From Euprymna scolopes (taxonomy: Eukaryota; Mollusca; Cephalopoda; Sepiida; Sepiolidae), in the NCBI GenBank assembly GCA_024364805.1, contig CM044524.1, forward strand, positions 56,136,673 to 56,170,109: 33,437 nucleotides of DNA, read 5' to 3'. A program made the translations under genes and the position numbers. Position 1 is the stretch's first letter. Every line of letters starts with the position of its first letter. The notes under the pieces were generated by a model. It was given only the letters and a program-made list of their open reading frames with translations, ran no database searches and had not been told where the DNA came from. Positions 19,358 through 29,692 of the stretch are shown here, piece after piece.

Positions 19358-19360
<3 letters not shown>
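18881..19360. other. Unclassified; tRNA box-A-like stretch near 19288
   Basis: AGCATAGCCGAGTGGTTA at 19283-19300 matches a tRNA-Leu/Ser box A, but no box B follows at the right spacing, so at most a truncated SINE. The rest shows nothing. Confidence 0.3.

Positions 19361-19399
<39 letters not shown>
19359..19399. repeat. (CT)n microsatellite
   Basis: About 20 CT units. Open frames on both strands here are products of the repeat. Confidence 0.9.
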
Positions 19400-19403
<4 letters not shown>

Positions 19404-20325
19404 TGTACGACCACCATGAAGTGAAGACGCATATTCTGTCTCTCCGTAAACGAGGGGGGGGGGAGCACCCCCTCCCTCCAAACTAGTTAGGTTAGTTGAA
19501 CTTTGAAAAGCTTATTGTCCAGTTTTGAATTGTTAAAGTTTTTGTAATATATATTTTGTAAAATAAAATAGTTATGTTCCAATTGTGTCGCGTGTCGTCT
19601 TTCTTGTGTCTCCCATAAATGCCTTCATAAATGCCTTCACTGAAACAACGAAACGGTCCGGAAAATGAAGAAAGAAAATTCCAGTCAGAACGCCACCACA
19701 GGTGAAGAGGTCAAGACGTTTCCTGAGAGAAGAAGGAGCCACACAGCACATCCACCATCTCAGACGGCCATCTTTATATCTTCCCGAGACCGCTTTAAGA
19801 CATTTACTATAACACGTCTGTCGGTCACACCTCAGTGACCGGCGGATAGTGGTATATCTGTACCTCTATAACATAGTGCACATGAGCGTGTGGGAAAATA
19901 TCAGCTGCAGCGAAGGATGGCTGGCTTGCGGGGAGAGCAGCAGTAGCAGGTGCAAATTAGGAAGTGTGTGCGGGTTAGGGTTAGGGTTGGCACAAGAAAA
20001 AAGAAAAAACGAAAGGGGGAATAAAATGCAGCATGTGTTTGCGAGAAACAAAATGGGCATCGAACATAATGGACGTGTAAAGACGCAATGGCTGGCTACA
20101 GCTGACGTGAGGTAAGAGAAGAAAAGTGTACACCAGACGAGAGGGACAATGGGCGAGAAACTTTTAAGTGATGTTGCAACAATTATAACAGATATTTATT
20201 TTAAGTTTTATTTTTATGAATTACTCAAAGTGTGACAGCCCTTACACCTCGGCTCACAATGACAATATCCTCAGTGTATTTGTTCAAATTCATGTTGCTT
20301 ATCTTTGCTGCTTCATACATTTCTA
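19400..20325. other. Unclassified, locally GC-richer
   Basis: Contains a short tandem of ATAAATGCCTTC near 19614-19640, GTCGGTCACACCTCAGTGACCGGC (imperfect hairpin) near 19822, and about 2.8 TTAGGG units at 19973-19989. The 88-codon plus-strand frame at 19849-20115 is not recognised. Confidence 0.3.
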
Positions 20326-20329
20326 AGCC

Positions 20330-21032
20330 AACCAGTCCTGAGTCAACTGGAAGAGGAAGCATGATTTGTGGGTTTGTGCTGCAATGCTAAGAAAACAGAT
20401 ACAGGCCGTCAATCACGTTGACCCAATTGCAGTGAAAACACTTGATGGGACTCTACTACAAGGTTGTCGAAAAACTTCACGTACCTTGGAGCATGGTCAG
20501 AAGCACTGAAAAAGATTTTGAAGTAAGAAAAGTACTAGCATGGAATGCATGTCACAAGTTGAGGAAGATATGGTTACCCACTCTCTCAGAAAAGTTGAAA
20601 GTAAGACTCTTTGTTGCCACAGTAGAAACAGTTTTTCTCTCTGGTACTGAGGCATGGACTCTTACAAATGTGCTATAGAAGAGACTGGATGGCTGTTACA
20701 CATGGATGCTCAGGATGGCCCTCAATACGTCATGGAGAAGCCATGCAACAAACCAACAGCGTTATGGTGACCTACCACCAATATCACTAAAAATACAGCA
20801 GAGAAGGATGAGAGCAGCTGATCACTGCATGAGACACAGCGAAGAGGAAGCAAGCAAGCTAGTTCCCTGGATACCAACAGATGGACACCCAAACTGTGGT
20901 AGAAGAAGAATGACCTACATCGATAACCTGCTACAGGACACAGAATTGGAAAGTGTTTGGAACCTGCAAACTGTCATGCGAGAGAACTGGAGAAGTTGTG
21001 TAGATTCGGTGGTGAAGCGTCCTGAAAGATGA
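20330..21032 (+). pseudogene. LINE reverse transcriptase C-terminal half, RTE-like
   Basis: Readable blocks in order are LEEEA then GLCCNAKKT (RT motif region), VNHVDPIAVKTLDGTLLQ, TYLG, TEKDFEVRKVLAWNACHKLR, GTEAWTLTN, LDGCYTWMLRMALN, and RRMRAADHCMRHSEEEASKL, ending RENWRSCVDSVVKRPER. This matches the thumb and C-terminal region of RTE-type non-LTR retrotransposons. Frames change at least three times and stops are present. Endonuclease and the catalytic YADD box are missing. It differs from the LINE lineages at 4566 and 6026. Confidence 0.8.
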
Positions 21033-21155
21033 CCGAGATGAGAGAAGAGATGAGAGATCATACATTTTCTTTTAGATGCCCAAATGCTAAACATCGTAAC
21101 TTCACTAAAGATCATCTCGTTTACAATATTCCAATATTATAAACTTATTTCAGAA

Positions 21156-21742
21156 CTAGCCTGGGTGTCTGGCGTTGCCCGGGTGTTTGTAGGTGTGTGT
21201 TGGGCAAAAAAAAAAAAAAAAGTTGTAGTAGGCAGGCAGGTTCGAACCCATGACGCAAAGGTGGAAAAGAAAGTGGAGGTGTGTGTAAGGGTGTTGGTTG
21301 AGCAAAGAAAAAAAAAAAAAAAAAGGAAAATTGCAAGCGTAAAAAAAAAAAAAAAAAATTAAGAGCAGTAAACAGGCTCGAATCCGTAACATGCCAGAGG
21401 AAAAGGATATGAAAAAAAAATAAACGGTCTTATCCATTCGCCCACCGCGACTGTGACGTCAAGGGCTGTCGTAATAACGTCTTTTGTGTAACGTCATTGA
21501 CGTGAGGTTTGAATGACTTGCAAAAATGTCAACAAAAAAATATACCCCTCCTTATAGAAAGGTGCCTAGTTGAGAGTGAAGAAATTAATATTTTTTAGCC
21601 AATTTTTCGATATTTGTCGTCCAAAGGGCCGATCTTCAAAATGTGAAAATCGGTCGCGTCTGTCAAAAGTTTTAAGCAGACATACAAACATACATACATA
21701 AATACATTTAAACAGACAGGCGAGATTTTTATAATAGATGGA
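21156..21742 (-). mobile_element. Non-autonomous Helitron carrying tRNA-like boxes
   Basis: On the minus strand it starts near TCTATTATAAAAATC and ends with CCCGGGCAACGCCAGA and CTAG, with A and T flanks. Internally it holds a tRNA box-A-like GGGCGAATGGATAAGACCG (complement near 21422-21441), a box-B-like GGATTCGAGCC (complement 21371-21382) and a second GGTTCGAACC (21239-21248). TTTTT runs follow. Units 2 and 3 of the array carry a related box B. Four ACGTC/GACGT motifs cluster at 21455-21512. Confidence 0.65.
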
Positions 21743-22064
21743 TATTTTAGCCATAAAAATAATTCATCAAACTTATCGTCTTCGAATCATGACGTGTTTT
21801 CGAAATTGAAGCCATTTTTATGAATAATAAATGAAAAATTCATTTTCTCCAGAATACAAGAGATTCAAGCCTAAAGCGTTATTTACCACGACAGTCTTCC
21901 TAATAGAACTTGTGTTGTGAAAGTATCTCAGCTGAAGTACTATGCATCATAACACAAATAGATGACAGTATGAAATAAAGGTGGGATCAAAAACTGTCTA
22001 GACTGAAGTTGCATTTACCAAAACAGAAATAAACAAGAAATATTTGTACAGATTATTTGAACTC
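21743..22064. other. Nothing recognised
   Basis: AT-rich sequence leading into the minisatellite. Confidence 0.4.
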
Positions 22065-22065
22065 G

Positions 22066-22395
22066 AGAGAACAAAATTTTTCAAGAAACTGACAACATTT
22101 TAATTTGAAAAAACTAACTTTCAAAGAAACTGACATTTTAATTTGAAAAACTAATTTTTCAAGAAACTGACAACATTTTAATTTGGTAAACAAAATTTTC
22201 AAGAAACTGACAACATTTTAATTTGGTAAACAAAATTTTCAAGAACTGACAACATTTTAATTTGAAAAACTAATATTTCAAGAAACTGACAACATTTTAG
22301 CTTGGAAAACAAACTTTTCAAGAACTGACAACATTTTAATTTGAAAAACTAATATTTCAAGGAACTAACAACATTTTACTTTGGAAAACAATTTT
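22066..22395. repeat. ~40-bp minisatellite, about 8 units
   Basis: The core CAAGAAACTGACAACATTTT then AATTTG-AAAAC recurs near 22082, 22124, 22160, 22200, 22242, 22280, 22320 and 22360. Two spacer variants (GGTAAACAAAATTTT and AAAAACTAATATTT) partly alternate. Confidence 0.9.
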
Positions 22396-22794
22396 AAAAA
22401 ATATTGTTTTAAATAGAATCCCTTATAAACAATTTTTAGATAAGATCGGTTTCAAAGAAAAAAGGTTTCTGGTCTTAAATTGCTCTTTAGAGGTTTATAG
22501 GCCGTTAAACAACCGAACAAGCAAATATTATGATGAAGAGGTTTCATTCTGGTGAGAAATAAGGATGAATCTTTCTAAATACAAGTAATAAACACTCACT
22601 TTGATTTATGAGAAAGCTACATTTGTCAGGTGATTGTTGCTACAGCAATATGCTCTTCTTTTGTCTATCACTTTGTGGCAACGAATACCAATACTAATGG
22701 ACATTTAAGGTCTGTCATGTTTTTCAAAATTATCACATCATACTCTCAAATTAATATACATGTCAAGGTTGTGAATTTCGTGATATTTCATAGG

Positions 22795-22797
<3 letters not shown>
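22396..22797. other. Nothing recognised
   Basis: AT-rich, no coding or repeat end supported. Confidence 0.4.

Positions 22798-22849
<52 letters not shown>
22798..22849. repeat. (TA)n microsatellite
   Basis: About 26 uninterrupted TA units. Confidence 0.95.
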
Positions 22850-22856
<7 letters not shown>

Positions 22857-23402
22857 GCAGAGCAGCCCCAGCATTTTGTTATAAAGGCAAGAAAGGGTGT
22901 TTTATGTTATGTGGCATGGCCGTTACTTTTTAACAGTGTTGCTATAGTTCAAACCTCTTTCGGACCCCCACGCCGTCTGGTACCGTTGCAAACGAACAAG
23001 CAAAAATAAATCCGACTCGGCATTTCTTTTAAATTGCAAATGAAATGCATTTATTTGTGGTTCTTCCATGTGGTGTATTTTTCTCTCCTTCTCTTGTGAC
23101 GAAAGCACTTGCTAATTTGCTTAGTGCTTTAACGACTGCTGCTGCTGCTGCTAATATTTTTGCAAGTCAGTTATCCTACAGCTGCTCCTGATTTTATCTT
23201 GCGCTTTTATACACATTGTTACATTTGTGTGGCACTACCCCAGACATAGCAGCAGTATTTCACCTTTAAACATATCTGATTCTTATATAGATAGAGGATT
23301 CCATCGCAGTAAGGTACTTTATGGAGCGGTAGAATGATCAATGCTTAAAAAAGAATTTTGCATCATCTTTTTTTTATATACACTTTTTTCATGAAATCTT
23401 AC
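22850..23402. other. Unclassified intron-like sequence
   Basis: A GGTAGGGCAGAGCAGCCCCA block follows the (TA)n. A (GCT)n run lies at 23137-23153. The minus-strand frame at 22923-23108 is not recognised. The last bases before 23403 are the donor side of the exon below. Confidence 0.35.
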
Positions 23403-23465
23403 CTCAATTTGTATATTATCAACAAGATCTTTCATGCTGCGTTTGAGCAAGTCTCTACCTCCAGC
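23403..23465 (-). CDS. Host-gene internal exon, 63 nt, unknown protein
   Basis: On the minus strand a long pyrimidine tract ending TTTTTCAG precedes the exon and GTAAGATT follows it, both strong consensus splice sites. The exon is 63 bases, phase 0 at both ends. It encodes AGGRDLLKRSMKDLVDN then IQIE, a charged helical segment. The upstream exon at 31083-31138 also ends in phase 0, so the two join in frame across a 7.6 kb intron. I do not recognise the protein, and 21 residues are too few to assign a family. A repeat origin is unlikely, because the sequence is not seen elsewhere in the window. Confidence 0.72.
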
Positions 23466-23519
23466 CTGAAAAAAAAAAAAAAAAGTTATAAAATTAAATT
23501 ACAATATGAACAAGTCAAA

Positions 23520-24260
23520 CATGCATGGTCCCCGTGAGTGTACAATGAACGAGGCATAGAAAAAATGACTAAGTTCAGTATTTGCCCCCTCCCACCCACT
23601 ATTTAGCCCCAAAAGTCCCCAGGGGACGTCAAATCCTGGTAAAAACGAACAAACGGTGAATTTTTAGACCTTAACATATGTAAATTTGAGTTCTGCACCA
23701 TGCAAAAAAAGAAATGACTGTCCATCATTTGCACCTCCGACATGTAGCCCCAAAAGTCCCCAAGGCCTTAATATATGTAAATTAAAGTTCAGCGCCATGC
23801 AAAACTGCTAAATAGACATACACAGAAAATTTTCAATAAATATGATAAAATAGTCCGAAAAATGGAGTGTTTTTATCAGCCCTAAAACAGCCCCTGGGGC
23901 ATACCCAAGAATTATCGTGAAGTATAGACAAAAAAAAATTACATAGGAATCAGTTAGTTACAACTTTTCAGAAAGTTTTATAAAAATCCAATGCATCAAT
24001 TTCTTTTAATAAGCACAAAAGTGTCAATTTTGGCCATTTTAACACGAAAGGCACCCCTAGGGGAGGGGGGGGGCAACCTGAGTTTTCCCGGAAAAACCGT
24101 TCTGTTACTTTTTTACTCATAGCATGTTTAATGTTTGTGCACAATTTAAAAAAAATTCTAAGGCATAGTTATTGAGAAAAGTGTGGACAGACAAACGGAT
24201 GAACAAACGAATGGACAAAGGTGAATTTACAGCTGCACCCTCTTTTTGTCGGGGAGACCC
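23520..24260 (+). repeat. Modular non-coding dispersed repeat, copy C
   Basis: Internal cassettes recur: AGCCCCAAAAGTCCCCA appears at 23605 and 23746, and ATATGTAAATT-AGTTC-GC-CCATGCAAAA at about 23675 and 23773. The 3' part (TTGAGAAAAGTGTGGACAGACAAACGG) matches copy B at 11340-11370. Copy A at 3206-3960 shares the CCCCTGGGG and CACCATG blocks. There is no coding frame. Confidence 0.5.
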
Positions 24261-24760
24261 CCCCCCCAAAAAAAAAAACAATGATGGATACCAAAAACCG
24301 TAACTCTTTCTTTTCTTATTTTGTCCTTTAGTCCTCACATTCCAAGAGCGATGTTTCTAACAAAGAGAGAATTTCTGTTTCCTGGGTCAGACTCTATTCC
24401 ATCTAACACTTATTATTGACAATTTTTTGACCTTGAAGTACTATTTTGTTGTAACGTTGTCCAGGAGGCAACATGTTGTATGCAATCTACATCACAAAGG
24501 AGACGAAGATAAAGAATAACTCAAACTCACTTTTTTGCAACAACGACATTTAATTCCTCATTCTCCTGCCACGCATGACTTCTCGTTATGGCTGTGACGT
24601 CTCTCACATGATCGTCCCTCTAACGTGCTCTCTCCATAACGTAACATGCGGCCGCAGCTGAGAGTGAATTCACTACATGAGTACGTTGTAGCGACATTCA
24701 AATCTTGTCGGTTGCTGAATACTTGATGCTTTGCCAGGACTATCAAGGGTATTTTTTATT
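24261..24760. other. Unclassified, GC-richer from 24540
   Basis: Contains a 62-codon minus-strand frame at 24558-24746 with no recognised motif. GCTGTGACGTCTCTCAC at 24591 shares a GTGACGTC core with the flanks of the next element. Confidence 0.25.
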
Positions 24761-24770
24761 GTGACGTCAT

Positions 24771-25000
24771 CACTAGATGAATTACTTACTACGGCCTAAG
24801 AGAGGCCCATCTACCCTCGAGAGAAGGATAAATAGCACCAGTTTACCAACCTGGTATTTTACTTCACGGTACATACAGTGCTTCGCCTTCCCAAATGGTC
24901 ACCCATCTGGTACTGGCCAGGTTCAACGTTGCTTAACTTTGGTAATCTGGCGAGAACCGGTGTGTCAACGTGATTGTGCCGTGTGTCCATAATCCTTACA
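24771..25000 (-). mobile_element. 5S rRNA-derived SINE
   Basis: The minus strand from about 24989 to 24875 reads as a diverged 5S rRNA: AATCACGTTGA, CACCGGTTCTCG, AAAGTTAAGCAACGTTGA, then GATGGGTGACCA and TGGGAA. These cover the conserved internal control region. The block continues into about 100 bp of unrelated body. GTGACGTCAT flanks the whole at 24761-24770 and 25001-25010 as a likely 10-bp target duplication. Promoter from 5S plus body plus duplication fits a SINE3-type element. An isolated 5S pseudogene is the alternative. Confidence 0.65.
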
Positions 25001-25010
25001 GTGACGTCAT

Positions 25011-25751
25011 TTTGCATTTCATATGCATTTGCATATGCACGTCTGCGCTCTATTACATTTTTTAGCTCATTACATTAAGTGGCTTCATGCTTTGTATGGG
25101 GCGATTTCCATATATAAAAATATAAATTAACAAAAAGGTCATTAAAATAAATTGGTTTTATTATTTAACAGTGATGGTGTTTTTAGAATTTGTTTGTAAG
25201 CGAACAGAAAAATACGATTGGCTGAGAAAAAGGAGTAGGCAGAATACACATTATGAAGGCAGTAGTTTTTATAGTATATCTATATATTTTTTATATATAT
25301 ATTTTATAATATATCTATTTATTTTATTTATTTTATTCATTTGTTTTATAGTATATCTATATATTTTATATATATATATTTTATAGTATCTCACATGAGT
25401 CTAAAGCGTTTTTTTGTTTTAACACTGATTAAGGAAATTAACATGCAAAAAATTTACATAAATATTTAAAAAAAATAAGTGATCTTATTTTTTGGATAAT
25501 ATGCAATAAAAAATAGGTATAAAAGATATTTAAGTTCAGAGTGAATTAGTTTTGCTTAAGAATATAATCTCTAATGGTTTTTCCTAACAAAAATAATGTG
25601 TAAATTCATCATAGTTACTTGCTCTCTGATGTAAATACTAAATAGTATGCTTTTCCACAAAATGTTACAAATATTTTTCTTCATATTAGTTATAAGGTGG
25701 TAATACTTTAGTAATAGATATTGCATCAACATCGCTCAAACAATGAGTATA

Positions 25752-25753
<2 letters not shown>
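25011..25753. other. AT-rich sequence with TATATTTTATA-type runs
   Basis: A degenerate TATATCTATATATTTTATA motif recurs at 25276-25388. Open frames here (such as 25171-25386) are low complexity. No gene seen. Confidence 0.4.

Positions 25754-25840
<87 letters not shown>
25754..25840. repeat. (TA)n microsatellite, about 87 bp
   Basis: About 43 uninterrupted TA units, the longest in the window, abutting CTAG of a Helitron end. Confidence 0.95.
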
Positions 25841-25841
<1 letters not shown>

Positions 25842-25990
25842 TAGCTGGACGCCCGGTGTTGCTTGGTCATAAAATATGCTTAAACATGACATTGTAATTT
25901 ATGCAGATTGTGTATGTATTATTATAGAATCAATCCTCTGTTGAAAATTATATATTACGAGGAATAATTTGCCCGGTAGACTAATTTGTA
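25841..25990 (-). repeat. Helitron 3'-end fragment
   Basis: Minus strand: AAGCAACACCGGGCGTCCAG then CTAG followed by T. This fits the Helitron 3' terminus seen at 5099 and 21156. The 5' end is not identified, so the right limit is approximate. Confidence 0.45.
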
Positions 25991-26065
25991 AAAATAAATA
26001 AATAAATAAAATAATAAAAATAATAATGACAATGTCGGTGACCAAATTCCGTCTGTGTTTGCTTA

Positions 26066-26195
26066 CAAGCATGGATACCCGGCGTTGCCTGAATTGACAT
26101 GAAGTTCCGTTTGGAACGCACCTGCTATACTAAGCATTTTCATCATGGGCAACATGGATACCCCCATAACAGTTTCAAAAACTCAGGTAAACTCA
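26066..26195 (-). repeat. Helitron-like repeat, subfamily copy 1
   Basis: GCATGGATACCCGGCGTTGC is followed by ATGAAGTTCCGTTTGGAACG and CACCTGCTATACTAAGC. It matches copy 2 at 27105 closely. The CTAG terminus has changed to CAAG. TTCCGTTTGGAA is a small internal palindrome. Confidence 0.5.
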
Positions 26196-26440
26196 GGCTT
26201 TGAGGAAACGAAAAAGCAAAAATAAAAAGTGTACAAGTCCTGGTGTAGCAAGGTGCAGTGGACGATATATCCGACTAGAAATGTCACTTCATATAAGCTC
26301 ACTTTTTTTGATGAGCCTGTTCCAGTGTAAGACAAGAATAAGAACGCTTAGTTACACCAGTTCTGGGAGTTGTTAGACAAAATGTTTTAGAAAACATATT
26401 TAGCAGAGAGCATGGTGGCAGTAGGTGTCAAGCAGAAGTA

Positions 26441-26835
26441 GCATCTCTTGGTTTATAAGCTTCTCATTCACTGATACCTACATCCCTTGTGTTTTAACTT
26501 AGAAATTTTTAACTTGGAAAGACGTTGGCATCTCTTGGTTTATAAGCTTCTCATTCACTGATACCTACATCCCTTGTATTTTAACTTAGAAATTTTTTAA
26601 CTTGGAAAGACGTTGGCATCTCTTGGTTTATAAGCTTCTCATTCACTGATACCTACATCCCCTATGTTGAAGCTTAGAAATTTTAATTTGATCACAGATT
26701 GGCATCTCTTAGTCAATAATCTTCTTATTCACTAATACATGCATCCCCTGGGTTCTCAACTTGGAAATTTTAACATGAATACATGTTCACATCACTTGGT
26801 CAGTAAGCTTCTTATTCACTGATACTTGCACCCTC
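26441..26835. repeat. ~87-bp minisatellite, 4.5 units
   Basis: Units start at 26441, 26528, 26616, 26702 and about 26788 (87, 88, 86 and 86 bases, then a partial). The first two are nearly identical, and divergence increases to the right. Each carries GCATCTCTTGGTTTATAAGC and CACTGATACCTACATCCC. Confidence 0.92.
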
Positions 26836-27104
26836 TGTTTACCCATAATAACTTTGAGCCCTTTATGGCTACAACTATCTATTGCTATTGTCTTTTATAT
26901 TCGAACTTTTATATATCTTTCACTTTTCAATGCTAGAAACACTCACACATAAAACCACCCATCAGTTTTCTATCTTTGTTTTATAGGTTTTTGGAAATTT
27001 CAATCCCAAGTACCCAGATCAAAGAAACAATCTGAAGAATAACAGGGAACTCTCTTTCAAAATTTATAAAAAATATTTAATAAATTAAGAAGAATTATTA
27101 TTAA

Positions 27105-27230
27105 CTAGCATGGGTACTTGGCATTGCCTTGAATGACATGAAATTCCGTTTGGAACACACCTGCTATACTAATCATTTTCATCATGGGCAACATGAATAC
27201 CCCCACAACAATTCCAAAAATAAAAGAATG
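27105..27230 (-). repeat. Helitron-like repeat, subfamily copy 2
   Basis: It starts at CTAG (27105-27108), then GGGTACTTGGCATTGCC, a decayed hairpin, and ATGAAATTCCGTTTGGAACA. It is roughly 90 percent like copy 1 at 26066-26195. Confidence 0.55.
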
Positions 27231-28640
27231 GATGAAAACATGTAAATGTAATCGACCCAAAAAAAGAAGTATGTGATACCCTCTCCACCAGATATTTCAG
27301 CAGAGGGGATACAAAAAGAAGAAACTATTCTCCGGATATTGAGCACTGGAAAGAACCCGCACCAAAAAAAAATAATTAAAAATAAATCGTTACAACTTTT
27401 GTTTCAATAAATATAGCAGCAAATGCCGGTTTGATCAAAAAAAAAAAATAAATAAAATAAAAAAAAAATAAGTTAAAAGTGTGTGCTTCGAATTCAAACT
27501 TAAGTTTGAATTCGAAGCAGTCAAAGATTCTGTAGTATTTTTTTACGACGTGACCAAGCGTCGTTTAACTTCTAAGAAAAATAAAGATCTACCAAAAATT
27601 AATTCCAAAAACAATTAAATGAAATTTTTCGTCATTTTATGTTTCTAATGTAATCCTCTCCTCTGCCCCCCCCCAAACAAATTGTATTTGTTATGTTTTG
27701 CTCCCCACTCAATTGCCAAACTTGAAAAAATGCTAGAGGTGACATCTCTCGTTGATGTTTGGTGGCCAAATATTGGGTGCTCATTTTACGTTAAATTTAT
27801 ATAGAAAAGTGATTCTCCCTCTTAAATGTTAATTTTTTTTTGTTTTAAAATTTCTTTTTTCATATTATTTATAAATGTTGCTTAAACGTACTAGGCCAAA
27901 AAAAGAAAGTAGATAATTTTTCTTAGGGGGTAAATGTTGCGGGGGGGGGGTCACGTCATAAAAAATTACCTTCTTTTAATTAGAAAGTTAAGCTTGTAAT
28001 CGGTAAGATTAACGTGAAAAAAGAAAAAAAAAGTGTAAATTGTGGAATTTAGAGGGGTGGGGGTAGTAGATCTTCATTTTTTTTAGGTGTTAAACGACTT
28101 TGTGTCACATCATAAAAATTTACCGATTTCTGTATAGCCGTTTAAAGAATAAAAACAAACAAACGAAATCTTGTCAGGTTTTTTTTCGGAAGTATTCTAT
28201 TTGTTTGAATATTTAAATAAAACAATAAAAGCCAACCATTTTTCTATCTACACAGAATTATTTTTCCAGCGAGAAACTTATTGAGATTACCAAATTATTT
28301 CATTTGGTGAGAGTTCGAAGTTTCTAGGGGCAAATAACTCTAAAAAAAACGTTTTTAAAAAGATCGATGTTGGAAATAATAATTCTAAATAAAGTAAATT
28401 AAATATATTATCAATATAATTGTTGTTTAAAGTTTATTCAATAACAACTTTAAATAGAACACCTAAAACAATTCTCTCGCTAAAAACATTAAGATACCGC
28501 TATTTAGTAAAATCGATTATTCTTAATGCAATAGGCAAATGAGGCGATCTCTTAATTGTATATTTTTGCAAGAATCATACTATATATAGAAATAAACGAA
28601 AGATTAAAGTAAGGAACGTTTTGTATATATTAATCAAATT
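27231..28640. other. AT-rich sequence, one palindrome, no gene
   Basis: Contains A-rich tracts, a C8 run near 27668 and a G10 run near 27940. I see no coding frame of note, RNA gene or repeat end apart from the palindrome below. Confidence 0.4.
27484..27519. repeat. Perfect 36-bp palindrome without spacer
   Basis: Arms of 18 bases meet at CTT/AAG with no mismatch. Each arm includes TTCGAATTC. It is unrelated to neighbouring repeats as far as can be seen. Confidence 0.95.
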
Positions 28641-28651
28641 GTGAACAGACA

Positions 28652-28678
28652 GACAGACATATATATATATATATATGT
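28652..28678. repeat. (CAGA)n-(TA)n microsatellite
   Basis: A short ACAGACAGACAG run is followed by (TA)n, as at the 5' ends of Helitrons here, but no Helitron body is recognised next to it. Confidence 0.6.
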
Positions 28679-28879
28679 ATTTCTCTTTTAGTTTCATTTT
28701 ACTTCACTCAAAGTTTTCAAAAGTCAAGGGAACCCATTTCTATTACTCGATTTCTGTACTGCATAGGTATTTGAATATTTCATTAAAGTTCTTTTTATGT
28801 GTCAAACATTGAGTTATGGACATTAAGTTTCCTTTCCAAAATTGACCCGTTCACTCTATAATAATATGTCTGTCTTTTT

Positions 28880-29044
28880 TTTTTTTTTTTTACATAGGCA
28901 TCACCACTTATCAAGGCCAAGAGGCCGCTCGAGGATAAGGGTTAAACAGTGTACAGTAGAAATTGGACAATATAGTAATCGTTAGTAGTGGAAATTCGGT
29001 AAATTTGTTAACTTATATGGAACGGCTCATCAAAAACTTCTTGT
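28880..29044 (-). mobile_element. LINE 3'-end fragment
   Basis: Poly-T at 28877-28893 (minus-strand poly-A), then the same 3' UTR as the copy at 4566 (CTTGATAAG-GTGGTGATGCC, TACTATATTGTCCAATTTC). It ends upstream in codons for FLMSRSI and stop, identical to the 4566 protein end. 5'-truncated just upstream of that. Confidence 0.8.
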
Positions 29045-29450
29045 GATCGCTTGGTCTTACCGGATTCCAGGACAAGAATTCATCTAATCTGGTGGAGTAT
29101 CCAGCTAAGTGCTGTTACTTTAGGAGAAAATGCATCATTCCTCCTATGAGCCAGTGTGTAGCTGTGTACAGGGCATATTACTTGTTATTCTTAATATTTG
29201 ATCAAGGTTTACTTGTATCCTCACGCCAGGTTTTCCTGACAAACCCTTGTGCAAAGAGACCAAACACACTCAAGAATGGTATCTATTAGGTAAATCAAAC
29301 TCTTTTTCTTTAATTTTTTCATAATTTTCTTCTAGCTGGAGATGTGGCATCCAGTAGGATGCCAGACATTCACTCGCTATCATACATTCCAATCCAATTC
29401 AAGTGCAATTGTTTATTTCTCTCTTGCACTTGGTTCACCAAGTATATTTG
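29045..29450. other. Unclassified, probably LINE-flank sequence
   Basis: Plus-strand frames at 29092-29289 and 29344-29622 have no motifs and oppose LINE sequence on the minus strand. No gene supported. Confidence 0.3.
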
Positions 29451-29454
29451 CCAG

Positions 29455-29690
29455 GTAGTTTTTTTTGAAATTCTTTTTCATGAGTTCGGTTGCTCCTGTA
29501 ATTACTGGAATGAAGATCTTCCTAAGATTCCAGTTTCTTTTCATATTGTACATAAGACCTTGGTATTTTGTTATCTTTTTATGCTTTGTTATCTTTTTCT
29601 TTTTTCTCTCAGCTCTGTTTAACCCATCATCATTGGCAACACTAACTTCTAAAGTTTCTCTATTTATTTTATTGTACTTCAGTTGACAAA
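29455..29690 (-). pseudogene. LINE C-terminal domain remnant, copy 1
   Basis: Minus strand: TLEVSVANDDGLNRAERKKK, ITKYQGLMYNMKRNWNL, then KIFIPVITGATELMKKN. This matches the LINE tail domain with an I-D-V-x-x-P-x-D, E-K-x-x-K-Y and V-I-P-V-I-x-G-A pattern, which follows the reverse transcriptase in many invertebrate non-LTR elements. Confidence 0.65.
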
Positions 29691-29692
29691 GA

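Noticed and set aside
19242-19481. Overlapping frames with Ser-Leu or Arg-Glu repeats
   Set aside because: Products of the (CT)n microsatellite on each strand.
19973-19989. Interstitial telomere-like (TTAGGG)n
   Set aside because: Fewer than three units; too short to argue for a telomere relic.
21455-21512. Cluster of ACGTC/GACGT motifs as a CRE enhancer
   Set aside because: It lies inside a Helitron copy and motif clustering alone cannot support regulation.
25686-25892. Minus-strand frame with a long Ile-Tyr repeat
   Set aside because: Translation of the (TA)n tract at 25754-25840.
22066-26835. Regular repeats with spacers resembling a CRISPR array
   Set aside because: Units are contiguous minisatellites without unique spacers, in an animal genome.
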